Assembly (NCBI GenBank): GCA_025360895.1
Contig: JANYBF010000345.1
Span: 1-27,248 of the forward strand
Origin: Verrucomicrobiota bacterium
GTDB lineage: Bacteria > Verrucomicrobiota > Verrucomicrobiia > Limisphaerales > JADLHS01
Length of the DNA: 27,248 nt
Direction: 5' to 3'
Shown here: positions 1 to 8,533 of the stretch, in pieces
How the letters are laid out: each line of letters opens with the position of its first letter
Position numbering within the stretch: position 1 is the stretch's first letter
Notes under the pieces: generated by a model
The model's input: only the letters and a program-made list of their open reading frames with translations
Databases searched by the model: none
What the model was told of the DNA's origin: nothing
Program-made: the position numbers and the translations under genes

Positions 1-644
1 GTGCGCATTTTCGCGCCGTGAGCCGTTTAGTCCTTTCCTTTCTCGCAGCGCTCATCTTCGAGCAGGCTGCTGAAAAACCTACCAGCATATTGAACGGGGA
101 GGATATGCTGTGGTCAGTAGAACCTGCGCGGCCAAAGCAAATCGCAACCGGAGTTTCTGACGTTGCTTTCCCCTGGATCGGTCGTACCGGCGGCGGTGGA
201 TTGCGCGGTTCATGAAAGATCAGGGTGAGCAGGTCGCCTTCGAGCCGTGGTTGCAGAAAAACGCGGAAGCCGCGTGGCAAGCCCGCCGCGCGTCGGACAA
301 CCTTTCCTGGTGCCGGTGGCCGCAACCGACGCCGGAGAGGCGGCGATATTCGTGGGGTTGCAGCAGTGCGGTGGTGACCCTGCAGGTGACGCGACCAACG
401 GAATCAGTCAAACCGCAAACGGCCAAATGAAACATCCGGTATCAACCATGAATGGAGAGATTGCTGCCCCAGCCAAGAACAGGGGTGCGGGTTCACGGAA
501 CATTTCCAGTCAGTGTGCGACGCGCCTCCGACTCGCAATCCGCGATTGTAAGGAACGCAGGTTTGCCGGTTAACTTACCCATCCAAAGCGATTCGAAAAT
601 CGCCTTCATCCTTGTGATGTCGAATATCCGGATCAGTTAAGCGC
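1..644. other. Region with no recognisable gene
   Basis: Several short open frames overlap on both strands here (for example 18-215, 212-430 and 247-573 on plus). None has a recognisable domain, a convincing start or a protein-like composition throughout. The plus frame from 18 starts with a hydrophobic stretch (LVLSFLAALIF) that could be a signal peptide or a decayed fragment, but it ends after 65 residues without a recognisable domain. I see no tRNA, no clear terminator and no repeat shared with the rest of the window. It may be intergenic DNA or a decayed gene. Confidence 0.5.
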
Positions 645-683
645 TTGACCCCGATTGAAGAAAATCTTCACCATTACTTTCAA

Positions 684-2432
684 TTGAAAACCTTGACTCA
701 ACGTTTCCTCACTTTCCCGCTGGCACTTGCTTTTGTCTGGAGGGCCGAACTTCCAAGTGCTGCTCAAGCTCCCACCCGGAGTCCGGGCTTGGATGAATTC
801 CGCAAGTATGCGCTGACGCACGAGGGCGATGTCGCGCGCGGAGCCAAGCTGTTCGCAGATGAGCAGAAACTCGCCTGCGCCAAATGCCATTCCGTGGATG
901 GCCGCGCCAGCAAAGCGGGGCCGGATTTGTTTGCGGTGGGCGACAAGTTTGGACGCCGCGATCTCGTGGATGCGGTGCTGATGCCTTCGGCGGTGATTTC
1001 CCCAGGCTATGGTACGGTCATCGTGGAAACAAAAGCCGGGGTGGAATACCAAGGCATCCTCAAACAGGCGACAGCCGCCGGCGTGCAACTGATGGGTGCG
1101 GATGGCAAACTGGTGTTCATAGCCACCACCGACGTTAAGGAGCAGCGGGGCAGCACGGTTTCGCTCATGCCGGAAGGTTTGCAGGCCGGCCTGTCGCTTC
1201 AGGAATTCACGGATCTTACAGAGTATCTGACCACGTTGCAGCAGCCGGAGTCCGCGCTCGTCAGTAACCACGGCATGCCCGGTGTCATTCCCCAACTCGT
1301 AAAACCCGTGACCGTCCGGCCATTTTTCTCGGAGCCACTCAGGCTGCCGCAGGGGAAGGTGCAGACGGGACTGACCGCGTTCCATCAAGTCCCCGGTTTG
1401 AGCAATGTTTTCCTGGTCCTGCATCAAAAGGGGATGATCTGGAGGATGGAGAAGACCGCCGCCAGCGAGGAAAAAACCGTGTTCGCTGATCTCACGGGCG
1501 AAGTGTTCTACGAGCGCGGACCGAACGGTCTGCTCGACTTGGCTTTCCATCCGAAGTTTCGCACGAACCGGAAGTATTACCTCAAGTATCAAGTGTTCGA
1601 GGAAGGCAAGGTTGCTACGATCATCGTCGAGAAAACATTCGCGGCGGACTTCAAGGGCGACTCTGGGCAACCCGCGCGCCGGATATTGAAGATCGTGAGC
1701 GTAGCCGAGGACCACAGCGGTGGCTGTCTGCAATTTGGGCCAGATGGTTTCCTCTACATTGTCATGGGCGACACCGGGCCGCACAACGATCCCAACGGGC
1801 ACGCCCAGAACCTGCAATTGTTGCTGGGCAAATTGATGCGCATTGATGTTGACCGCACCGAAGGTGACCTGGCCTACGCGATTCCCGCCGACAATCCGTT
1901 CCGCGCTCGGGCGGACGCGCGACCGGAAATCTGGGCCTACGGGTTCCGCAACCCGTGGCGCTTCAGCTTTGATCGCGTCACCGGCGATCTCTGGTTGGCG
2001 GATGTCGGGCAGGATCGGGTGGAAGAGGTGGACCTCGTGCACCGTGGCGAGAACTACGGCTGGAATGTGTATGAGGGGTTTGAGCCTTTCTCCAACCAGT
2101 ATCGAAAGGATGGCCGATATTTCACGCCTCCGGTCTTCGCCTACAAACGGAAATACGGCAACTCAGTCACGGGCGGCTGCGTCTATCGCGGCGACAAACA
2201 ATCCTCCTTCTACGGCGTGTACCTGTGTGGTGACTACACTTCCAAACGCATCTTTGGTCTGACCCAGGAAAACGGCACGCTGAAAACCGTTCGACAGATC
2301 GGCAGCATTCCCCAAGGGCTCGTCTCTTTTGGCACCGATGAAGCGGGCCACATCTACGCGGTGGGCTACGAAGGCATGATCTACCAATTGGACTTCACCG
2401 CAGCCCGCTTCGATGACATCAAATCGGATTAG
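684..2432 (+). CDS. Secreted cytochrome c / PQQ-type sugar dehydrogenase (GSDH-fold) fusion
   Basis: This is probably a periplasmic quinoprotein oxidoreductase that oxidises a sugar or sugar-like substrate and passes electrons to its own c-type heme. The amino end is a signal peptide ending near SAAQA. A small cytochrome c domain follows with one CAKCH heme motif (about residue 65 from this start), of the type common in Planctomycetes and Verrucomicrobia. The rest is a six-bladed GSDH-type propeller with typical signatures: LDLAFHPKF, FGPDGFLYI, GFRNPWRFSFD, DVGQDRVEEVD and GENYGWNVYEG. No ATG lies near the start. TTG at 684 gives a standard signal peptide, and TTG at 645 adds 13 residues. 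The substrate cannot be read from sequence, and PQQ binding is inferred from the family. The gene stands alone on plus, about 670 bases before the next operon. Confidence 0.85.
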   Translation: MKTLTQRFLTFPLALAFVWRAELPSAAQAPTRSPGLDEFRKYALTHEGDVARGAKLFADEQKLACAKCHSVDGRASKAGPDLFAVGDKFGRRDLVDAVLMPSAVISPGYGTVIVETKAGVEYQGILKQATAAGVQLMGADGKLVFIATTDVKEQRGSTVSLMPEGLQAGLSLQEFTDLTEYLTTLQQPESALVSNHGMPGVIPQLVKPVTVRPFFSEPLRLPQGKVQTGLTAFHQVPGLSNVFLVLHQKGMIWRMEKTAASEEKTVFADLTGEVFYERGPNGLLDLAFHPKFRTNRKYYLKYQVFEEGKVATIIVEKTFAADFKGDSGQPARRILKIVSVAEDHSGGCLQFGPDGFLYIVMGDTGPHNDPNGHAQNLQLLLGKLMRIDVDRTEGDLAYAIPADNPFRARADARPEIWAYGFRNPWRFSFDRVTGDLWLADVGQDRVEEVDLVHRGENYGWNVYEGFEPFSNQYRKDGRYFTPPVFAYKRKYGNSVTGGCVYRGDKQSSFYGVYLCGDYTSKRIFGLTQENGTLKTVRQIGSIPQGLVSFGTDEAGHIYAVGYEGMIYQLDFTAARFDDIKSD

Positions 2433-2487
2433 CCATTGTTGCTTTCCGGTTTGAGCGTAGCTGGTTGTTTCAGGTCTGAAGCGATGT

Positions 2488-2509
2488 AAAACACGGTGGG
2501 CGGTGTTTT
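2488..2509. terminator. Possible terminator hairpin after the first dehydrogenase gene
   Basis: A perfect 7-bp inverted repeat (AAAACAC / GTGTTTT) with an 8-base loop lies 55 bases after the stop at 2432. The A-rich and T-rich flanks could work in either direction, also for the minus-strand tRNA. The stem is short and lacks a GC-rich core, so this is a weak call. Confidence 0.3.
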
Positions 2510-2603
2510 CAAATACCGGCCCAGAAAGTGCCAGCACGGGCGGCCATTTTCGAGGGCACGTTCTGATCCACGCACTGTTTCCTGGATTAGCTGATGAGGA
2601 GAA

Positions 2604-2679
2604 TGGTGGAGCCGACAGGATTCGAACCTGCGACCTTCTCATTGCGAACGAGACGCTCTACCAACTGAGCTACGACCCC
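2604..2679 (-). tRNA. tRNA-Ala (anticodon CGC)
   Basis: The minus strand folds into a full cloverleaf. The 7-bp acceptor stem is GGGGTCG/CGGCTCC. The D arm is GCTC...GAGC, the anticodon stem TCTCG/TGAGA with loop TTCGCAA, and the T arm GCAGG-TTCGAAT-CCTGT. Discriminator A is followed by an encoded CCA. The anticodon at 2646-2644 is CGC, reading GCG (alanine). The acceptor stem carries the G3-U70 wobble pair that is the known alanine identity element, which supports the assignment independently. Confidence 0.95.
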
Positions 2680-3105
2680 ATCCACCAATTCGGACGCGCA
2701 TAGGGTGGGCAGAAACCGATTCTAAACGCAATAATAGATTACCGCCTTCGGAGCTGTCGCCTCCGGGCGGGGCGGGCGCTTTGCGCGCGGCGGGCCATCG
2801 CATCAAGATCGAGTAATCAATCCGGTTTCGCCTCCAACCGCCCCACGCCGCTGACGGAGGGTATCCACCTTTCGGCGTGCCGAGTGGTTGTTTCCGCACC
2901 GCACCGATCAGAGTTGCAGCTATTGCCAACCAAGATTTGAAGCGATGGAATTAAGTCGGGTTCGGAAATTTTCGAGGCGCCCGTTCGAGTCCCTGGTTTC
3001 GATCTTTATGTGCGTTGCTTCCAGCTCACACTTTCACATGCTTTCAATCCGCCCAACCGGGGCAAGACCATTTTCACCCTGTTCAATAACACTGCATTTT
3101 CCAGG
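2680..3105. other. Non-coding stretch upstream of the D-amino-acid-type operon
   Basis: No convincing gene is present. A bulged 10-bp hairpin (2742-2770, CCGCC..CGGAG with CTCCGGGCGG) lies upstream of the minus-strand tRNA and has no T-tract. A minus-strand frame at 2639-2929 runs into the tRNA and is not a gene. The promoter for the operon starting at 3106 must lie here or just before it, but no clear -35/-10 pair stands out. Confidence 0.5.
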
Positions 3106-4431
3106 ATGGATTTTGCTCCTGCTCACAATTACGTTTCTCCCGTGCAGAAGCTTATTTCACAGGTCGGATCGTCCAGCGGCAAAGTCAGCCAAGAACAAGT
3201 CGTGCAACTCGTCGCACAGGCACTGCCCACCGATGATTACCGGAATAAACGCGTGCTGCTCATCGTCCCCGACCACACGCGCACGGCACCGGTAGGCTTG
3301 CTCTTCAAAACCATCTTTGCACAGATCGGCGGCGTCACGAAGGAACTCGATGTCCTCACCGCCCTCGGCACACATCCGCCGATGAGTGAAACCGCAATTT
3401 GCGAGCGATTGGAGATCTCCCTCGGGGACCGTCGCGCGCGGTTTGGCAAAGTCCGCTTCTTCAATCACGAGTGGGACAATCCCGCCGCGCTCCAGGAAAT
3501 CGGCACGCTCACCGCCGCGGAGGTCAGTGAACTCACCAAAGGTTTGTTCGCGCTGGACGTACCGGTCGAGATCAACCGGCTCGTGTTCCATTACGATCAG
3601 GTCATCATCGTCGGCCCGGTGTTCCCACACGAAGTTGTCGGGTTTTCTGGCGGCAACAAGTATCTGTTTCCCGGCGTGGGCGGGCCGAAGATTTTGAATT
3701 TCTTTCACTGGCTTGGCGCCGTCGTCACCAACCCGATGATCATCGGCAACAAGTGGACCCCCGTCCGCAAGGTCGTGGACCGCGCAGGCGCCTTGCTCGA
3801 CGTGAGCAAGCGCTGCTTCGCCATGGTGGTCGCGCCGGATAAATCCCTGGCCGGACTCTACTTCGGCAGCCCGGAAACGGCGTGGGACGCCGCCAGCGAA
3901 CTTTCGAAACAAGTCCACATCATTTACAAGGACAAGCCGTTTCAGACCGTCCTCTCCAAAATGCCGCCGATGTATGACGACCTTTGGGTCGCCGGCAAAG
4001 GGATGTATAAACTCGAACCCGTTGTGGCGGACGGCGGCGAACTCATTATCTACGCCCCGCACATCCACGAGATTTCCGTGACGCATGGCCGGATTATCGA
4101 AGAGATTGGCTACCATTGCCGCGATTATTTCCTGAAACAATGGGATCAGTTTAAGCATTATCCATGGGGCGTCCTCGCACATTCCACACATGTGCGCGGC
4201 ATCGGCTCGTTCGAGAACAGTATCGAAAAATGTCGCATCACGGTCACGCTCGCGACCGGCATTCCGGAAGCCACCTGTAAGAATAACAACCTCGGCTACC
4301 GCGACCCTAAAATCATCCGGGAAGAAGATTTCATCAATCGTGAGAGCGAAGGCCTGTTGTTTGTGCCGAAAGCCGGCGAAATGCTTTATCACCTGAAGCA
4401 GCCGCCCAATTGGGCCGGCGGTGGGACTTGA
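3106..4431 (+). CDS. LarA-family nickel-pincer 2-hydroxyacid racemase/epimerase homologue
   Basis: This is a DUF2088/LarA-like protein of 441 residues, close to the family length. LarA enzymes racemise or epimerise 2-hydroxyacids with a nickel pincer nucleotide cofactor. The residues expected for cofactor binding and catalysis are visible: PDHTR (D56, R59), GTH (H90), PHEVVGFSGGNK (H175 and K185) and FFHW (H201). The last three sit one residue from the lactate racemase positions H174, K184 and H200. The open frame extends to 3010. ATG at 3106 was chosen because family similarity begins shortly after it and it gives the usual length. No LarB, LarC or LarE maturation genes are in the window. 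Substrate is unknown. The 98-base gap to the RidA gene suggests the same transcript. Confidence 0.85.
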   Translation: MDFAPAHNYVSPVQKLISQVGSSSGKVSQEQVVQLVAQALPTDDYRNKRVLLIVPDHTRTAPVGLLFKTIFAQIGGVTKELDVLTALGTHPPMSETAICERLEISLGDRRARFGKVRFFNHEWDNPAALQEIGTLTAAEVSELTKGLFALDVPVEINRLVFHYDQVIIVGPVFPHEVVGFSGGNKYLFPGVGGPKILNFFHWLGAVVTNPMIIGNKWTPVRKVVDRAGALLDVSKRCFAMVVAPDKSLAGLYFGSPETAWDAASELSKQVHIIYKDKPFQTVLSKMPPMYDDLWVAGKGMYKLEPVVADGGELIIYAPHIHEISVTHGRIIEEIGYHCRDYFLKQWDQFKHYPWGVLAHSTHVRGIGSFENSIEKCRITVTLATGIPEATCKNNNLGYRDPKIIREEDFINRESEGLLFVPKAGEMLYHLKQPPNWAGGGT

Positions 4432-4529
4432 TACGCGCCATGGCTTTGGCCGGTAACAAAAAGGAACTGCACGATAATCTGGACGAACGGTGCCCCCTTG
4501 GGCAATGCTTGGCTCGCTCTAACAATCTC

Positions 4530-4991
4530 ATGAACGCTGAAGCCAGAATTCTCGAACTGCGGCTCGAACTGCCGCCGGCACCAAAACCGGTCGCCGTTTA
4601 CCGGCCCCTCGTCATCGTCGGCAATCTCGCCTATGTCTCCGGACACGGGCCGTTAAAGCCAGACCTTTCGCTCATCACCGGCCGCGTTGGCGCTGACCTT
4701 GACCTCATCGCGGGCAAGGCTGCCGCCCGCCAGGTCGGGCTGGCGATCCTCGCCACCCTGCGGAGCGAACTTGGCAGTCTAAACCGGGTGAAGCGCGTGA
4801 TCAAGGTGCTCGGCATGGTGAACGCCACGCCCGATTTCCTGGACCACCCGAAAGTCATCAACGGTTGCAGCGAGCTTTTCGCCGGAGTATTCGGACCGGA
4901 CGGCGGGGTCGGCGCCCGCAGCGCTGTCGGCATGGGCTCCTTGCCGGGAAACATCGCGGTTGAAATCGAAGCCATCTTCGAGATTGCATGA
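4530..4991 (+). CDS. RidA family (YjgF/YER057c/UK114) enamine/imine deaminase-like protein
   Basis: The 153-residue protein has the Rid-family fold signatures: YRPLVIVGNLAYVSGHGP near the start, a central VKRVIKVLGMVNATPDF segment, and a carboxyl end GARSAVGMGSLPGNIAVEIEA with the conserved Arg and Glu. RidA proteins hydrolyse reactive 2-aminoacrylate and other enamines/imines released by PLP enzymes. ATG at 4530 matches the usual family start; an in-frame ATG at 4440 would add 30 unrelated residues. The stop overlaps the next start (ATGA at 4988), so translation is probably coupled to the PLP enzyme that may produce its substrate. It belongs to the longer (about 150 aa) Rid subgroup, not the classic 128-residue RidA. 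Confidence 0.88.
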   Translation: MNAEARILELRLELPPAPKPVAVYRPLVIVGNLAYVSGHGPLKPDLSLITGRVGADLDLIAGKAAARQVGLAILATLRSELGSLNRVKRVIKVLGMVNATPDFLDHPKVINGCSELFAGVFGPDGGVGARSAVGMGSLPGNIAVEIEAIFEIA

Positions 4992-6094
4992 GTGATTGGT
5001 TTGCAGTTCAAAACGCGGAATATATCCCCTCGCCCGCTTTGCTGCTCTACCCGGAACGCATCCGCGAAAACATCCGGCGTATGATTCACATGGCCGGCGG
5101 CACGCACCGACTGCGACCACACATCAAGACCCACAAGCTGGCGGAAGTGATGCGCCTGCAACTGGCGGAAGGCATCACCAAATTCAAATGCGCTACCATC
5201 GTGGAAGCCGAAATGGCGGCCGGCGCGGGCGCCTCCGATATTCTGATTGCGTATCCCATGGTCGGACCGAACGCGGCGCGGCTGCTCAAACTGGTAAAAA
5301 TATTTCCTGGGACTGCGTTTTCGTGCGTGGCCGATGACGCGACAGCGGTCGAATTGCTTTCAAAAACATTTTTGGATTCCGGACACAAGCTGGAAGTGTT
5401 GCTCGACCTGGATTGCGGCCAGCATCGTACCGGCATTGAACCGGGCGCCGAAGCAATGCGCTTGTATCGGTTGATCGCGACGGCCCCCGGAATCCGCCCC
5501 GGTGGATTGCACATTTATGATGGTCATATCCACGAACCCGACCTGGCCAAGCGAATAGAACTCACGACCGCTGCCTTCATCTCGGTGAATGAATTCCGCC
5601 GCGAATTACTATCTGCGGGGCTGGCTCTGCCCCGGGTGGTGGCGGGCGGCACGCCGACGTTTCCGATCCACGCCGCGAACGAAGCCTTTGAGTGCAGTCC
5701 AGGCACTTGTGTCCTGTGGGACTTCGGCTATGCCGAGAAGTTTGCCGACTTGGAATTTCTTATTGCCGCCGTTGTGCTGACCCGGGTCGTCAGCAAGCCG
5801 GGCGCGAACCGCCTTTGCCTCGATCTCGGCCATAAGGCCATCGCGGCCGAAAATCCCCCGCCGCGAGTGCGGTTCTTGAACCTTCCGGACGCGACCGCGG
5901 TTTCGCACAGCGAAGAACATCTGGTGGTCGAGAGCTTGCAGGCGCCACAGTTTGCCGTAGGCGATTGTCTCTTCGGGGTGCCCCGCCACATCTGTCCGAC
6001 CGTCGCGCTCTACTCGGAAGCGACCGTCATTTGCGACGGGCGGGCAACGGAGCACTGGCGCATCACCGCGCGGGAACGACGGTTGACCATCTGA
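4988..6094 (+). CDS. D-threonine aldolase / D-serine dehydratase-like PLP enzyme (alanine racemase fold)
   Basis: This 368-residue protein belongs to the fold-type III PLP family that includes metal-dependent D-threonine aldolase and eukaryotic-type D-serine dehydratase (DSD1). K47 in RPHIKTHK is the expected Schiff-base lysine. The carboxyl-terminal HIC motif (H334, C336, in VPRHICPTVALY) matches the zinc-binding His-x-Cys of DSD1 and D-threonine aldolase. A DCGQHRTG segment follows the mid-barrel. Whether it is an aldolase (giving glycine plus aldehyde) or a dehydratase (giving ammonia plus 2-oxoacid) cannot be told from sequence. The coupled RidA gene favours a reaction passing through an enamine. 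It overlaps the RidA stop by four bases and is followed 12 bases later by the permease. Confidence 0.87.
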   Translation: MSDWFAVQNAEYIPSPALLLYPERIRENIRRMIHMAGGTHRLRPHIKTHKLAEVMRLQLAEGITKFKCATIVEAEMAAGAGASDILIAYPMVGPNAARLLKLVKIFPGTAFSCVADDATAVELLSKTFLDSGHKLEVLLDLDCGQHRTGIEPGAEAMRLYRLIATAPGIRPGGLHIYDGHIHEPDLAKRIELTTAAFISVNEFRRELLSAGLALPRVVAGGTPTFPIHAANEAFECSPGTCVLWDFGYAEKFADLEFLIAAVVLTRVVSKPGANRLCLDLGHKAIAAENPPPRVRFLNLPDATAVSHSEEHLVVESLQAPQFAVGDCLFGVPRHICPTVALYSEATVICDGRATEHWRITARERRLTI

Positions 6095-6106
6095 ACCCAT
6101 CAACCC

Positions 6107-7447
6107 ATGAGCCACGAAGCCAGCCTCATGTTGTTCGCCTTGTTCGCGATCCTTGCGCTCGTCGTGCTCATTGCGAAGTTCAAGCTGCATCCGTTTCTCG
6201 GGTTGACGCTGGTATCCGTCGCCATTGGTTTTCACTCCGGTATGAAGCTGCCAGCGATTGCAAAAACGTTCCAGGAAGGGGTGGGCAACACGCTCGGATT
6301 CCTCGGCGTCGTCGTGGGCCTCGGGATGATGCTGGGCAAGATGCTTTCGGAATCTGGCGGCGCGCATGTGATCGCGAACACCATTATTCGTTTGCTGGGC
6401 GAACGGCGGTTGCCGTGGGCCATGCTGGCCGTGGCGTTCGTGGTCGGCGTGCCGGTGTTGTTCAGCGTCGGATTGGTTCTTTTGGTGCCCATCGTGTACG
6501 CCATCGCGCGCGAAACTAAAACGCCATTGCTGCGCGTTGCCATCCCGCTCGTGGCCGGCTTGTCCGTCTCGCAAGGATTTCTCCCGCCCCATCCTGGGCC
6601 GATGCTGGCCATCGAACAAATCGGTGCGGATGTTGGCAAAACTCTACTCTACGGAGCACTCGTCGGCATCCCCACCGCTATTGTCGCCGGACCGTTTTTT
6701 GGCTCCCTTGTGGGCTCAAGACTGACGGTTGACCTGGGCCATCTCGGCCAGCGCGTCACCCGGGAAGGTCAAGCCCATCACCCGCCGGGATTCGCGCTCA
6801 CGTTGTTGACGGTCCTGCTGCCCGTGTTGCTCATGCTGCTTTCTTCGCTCGCCGATTTGGCGCTCCCCAAGGACAACCGATTTCATGAATGGGCTAACTT
6901 CATCGGCAGCCCGATCATCGCCATGTTGTTGGCGGTACTGCTGTCCATCTGCTCATTCGGCTACGCACGCGGATTTAACGGAAAGCAAATCCTGAAATTT
7001 CTCGAGGATAGTGTCGGCCCGGCGGCGGCAATTCTATTGATCGTCGGCGCGGGTGGCGGTTTGAGCAAAATGCTGGAACGCGGCGGCGTGGGCGCGGACA
7101 TCGCGGACATTGTGGAGCACGCGAAAATTTCGCCGCTCCTGCTCGGCTGGGTGGTTGCGGCGGCCATCCGGGTCGCCGTTGGTTCAGCCACGGTTGCGAT
7201 CACGATGGCCTCGGCCATCATGGCGCCGGTGGCCGCCAAGACGCCGGGCCTCAACCGCGAACTGCTCGTGCTGGCAATGGGCGCGGGATCGTTGTTCCTC
7301 TCACACGTCAACGACGGTGGTTTCTGGCTGGTGAAGGAAAGTTTCAATCTCACCGTGCCACAGACGCTCAAGACTTGGACCGTGCTCGAAACCGGCATCG
7401 GCCTGGTGGCGCTCGGCTTGGTGATGTTGCTTTCGCAATTCGTTTGA
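6107..7447 (+). CDS. GntP-family permease (gluconate / D-serine type proton symporter)
   Basis: This 446-residue, strongly hydrophobic protein has about 12 apparent membrane segments and the GntP-family hallmark FLPPHPGP in its first half. Other matching regions are GVVVGLGMMLGKML, ATVAITMASAIMAP and LSHVNDGGFWLVKE. The family includes gluconate permeases (GntP, GntT) and the E. coli D-serine permease DsdX. Placed between a D-amino-acid PLP enzyme and a dipeptidase, a DsdX-like role in D-amino-acid or hydroxyacid uptake is the best inference; gluconate is the alternative. Its TGA ends one base before the ATG of the next gene. Confidence 0.88.
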   Translation: MSHEASLMLFALFAILALVVLIAKFKLHPFLGLTLVSVAIGFHSGMKLPAIAKTFQEGVGNTLGFLGVVVGLGMMLGKMLSESGGAHVIANTIIRLLGERRLPWAMLAVAFVVGVPVLFSVGLVLLVPIVYAIARETKTPLLRVAIPLVAGLSVSQGFLPPHPGPMLAIEQIGADVGKTLLYGALVGIPTAIVAGPFFGSLVGSRLTVDLGHLGQRVTREGQAHHPPGFALTLLTVLLPVLLMLLSSLADLALPKDNRFHEWANFIGSPIIAMLLAVLLSICSFGYARGFNGKQILKFLEDSVGPAAAILLIVGAGGGLSKMLERGGVGADIADIVEHAKISPLLLGWVVAAAIRVAVGSATVAITMASAIMAPVAAKTPGLNRELLVLAMGAGSLFLSHVNDGGFWLVKESFNLTVPQTLKTWTVLETGIGLVALGLVMLLSQFV

Positions 7448-8533
7448 ATGAAAACGCGCCCCCTCATCTTCGACGCCCATCTCGACCTGGCAATGAACGC
7501 GCAGGAATGGAATCGCGATTTGACGCGGCCCGTCTTGGCGTTGCGCGCGAGTGAGCAGGGCAAAACGGACAAGCCCGATCGCGCCAACGGCACGGTGTCG
7601 CTCCCGGAAATGCGGCGGGGCGGCGTAGGCCTTTGTGTCGCAACGCTCATTGCCCGCGTCGAACATAACGCCTACAGCCCCGTGGCGGGCTGGCGGTCCC
7701 CGGCGCAGGCGTGGGCGCAAACTCAAGGTCAGCTCGCGTGGTATCGCGCGATGCAGGAAGCCGGCGAGCTGGTGCAAATCCGCAACGTAGCCGCGTTGGA
7801 AAATCATCTGACGCTCTGGCATTCAGCGGGACCGGCGGAGAAAACACCCATTGGCTATGTGCTCAGTCTGGAAGGTGCGGATTCCGTTTTGTCACTGGAG
7901 CATCTGGCCCGGGCTCGGGAACAAGGATTAAGCGCCATCGGCCCGGCGCATTATGGGCCGGGGGTTTATGCGAACGGCACGGATGCGAGCGGCGGCTTTA
8001 ATGCCAAAGGCCGCGAGTTGGTAAAGGAAATGGACCGGCTCGGGTTCATCCTCGATGTGACGCACCTCTGTGATGACTGTTTCTGGGAGGCGCTCGATCT
8101 GTTCCAGGGGCCGCTGTGGGCCAGCCATCAAAATTGTCGCGCGCTCGTACCCCACATGCGGCAGTTCAGCGATGAACAAATCAAGGCGCTCATTGCGCGC
8201 GGCGCGGTGATTGGAGCGGCCTTGGACGCGTGGATGCTCGTGCCCGGCTGGGTGCGCGGCAAAACCACGCCGCAATCCGCAAATCTTACACTCGAAAAAT
8301 TTGTGGGTCATATCGACCATGTTTGCCAGCTTGCCGGCAATTCGCAGCACGCGGGCATTGGCTCGGACCTCGACGGCGCGTTTGGTTACGAACAGACGCC
8401 CACGGACTTAAACACCATTGCGGATCTATCAAAAATTTCCGGACTGCTCGCGGCCCGCGGATACGCCGCAGCGGATGTGGATGGCATCACCCACGGAAAC
8501 TTCGTCAACTTCTTGAAAGAAAAATGGAAATGA
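7448..8533 (+). CDS. Membrane-dipeptidase family (peptidase M19) metallo-dipeptidase
   Basis: This 361-residue M19 enzyme has all the metal ligands known from renal dipeptidase: HLD (H11, D13), bridging glutamate E142 in LSLEGADS, H206 in DVTH, H227 in ASH, and D307 in GIGSDLDG. M19 enzymes cleave dipeptides and tolerate or prefer a D-residue at the carboxyl end, and some act on related amides. There is no signal peptide or lipobox, so it should be cytoplasmic and work on imported dipeptides. The start abuts the permease stop directly, and its stop overlaps the ATG of the following gene (ATGA at 8530). The context supports release of D-amino acids for the upstream PLP enzyme. Confidence 0.9.
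   Translation: MKTRPLIFDAHLDLAMNAQEWNRDLTRPVLALRASEQGKTDKPDRANGTVSLPEMRRGGVGLCVATLIARVEHNAYSPVAGWRSPAQAWAQTQGQLAWYRAMQEAGELVQIRNVAALENHLTLWHSAGPAEKTPIGYVLSLEGADSVLSLEHLARAREQGLSAIGPAHYGPGVYANGTDASGGFNAKGRELVKEMDRLGFILDVTHLCDDCFWEALDLFQGPLWASHQNCRALVPHMRQFSDEQIKALIARGAVIGAALDAWMLVPGWVRGKTTPQSANLTLEKFVGHIDHVCQLAGNSQHAGIGSDLDGAFGYEQTPTDLNTIADLSKISGLLAARGYAAADVDGITHGNFVNFLKEKWK

Noticed and set aside
633..2042. 469-residue open frame on minus opposite the first dehydrogenase gene
   Set aside because: It is antisense to a clear GSDH-fold gene, has shadow-type composition (many His, Arg, Gly) and no recognisable domain.
2639..2929. 96-residue minus frame ending in the tRNA
   Set aside because: Its carboxyl end is the translated tRNA sequence; there is no protein family.
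2941..3005. Possible tRNA fragment (CGTTCGAGTCCC resembles a T-loop)
   Set aside because: No acceptor, D or anticodon arms can be formed around it.
3157..4392. 411-residue open frame on minus opposite the LarA homologue
   Set aside because: The plus strand carries conserved LarA motifs throughout; the minus frame has no family resemblance.
5609..6619. 336-residue minus frame spanning the PLP enzyme and permease
   Set aside because: It crosses two well supported plus-strand genes and is rich in His/Arg/Gln as expected of a shadow.
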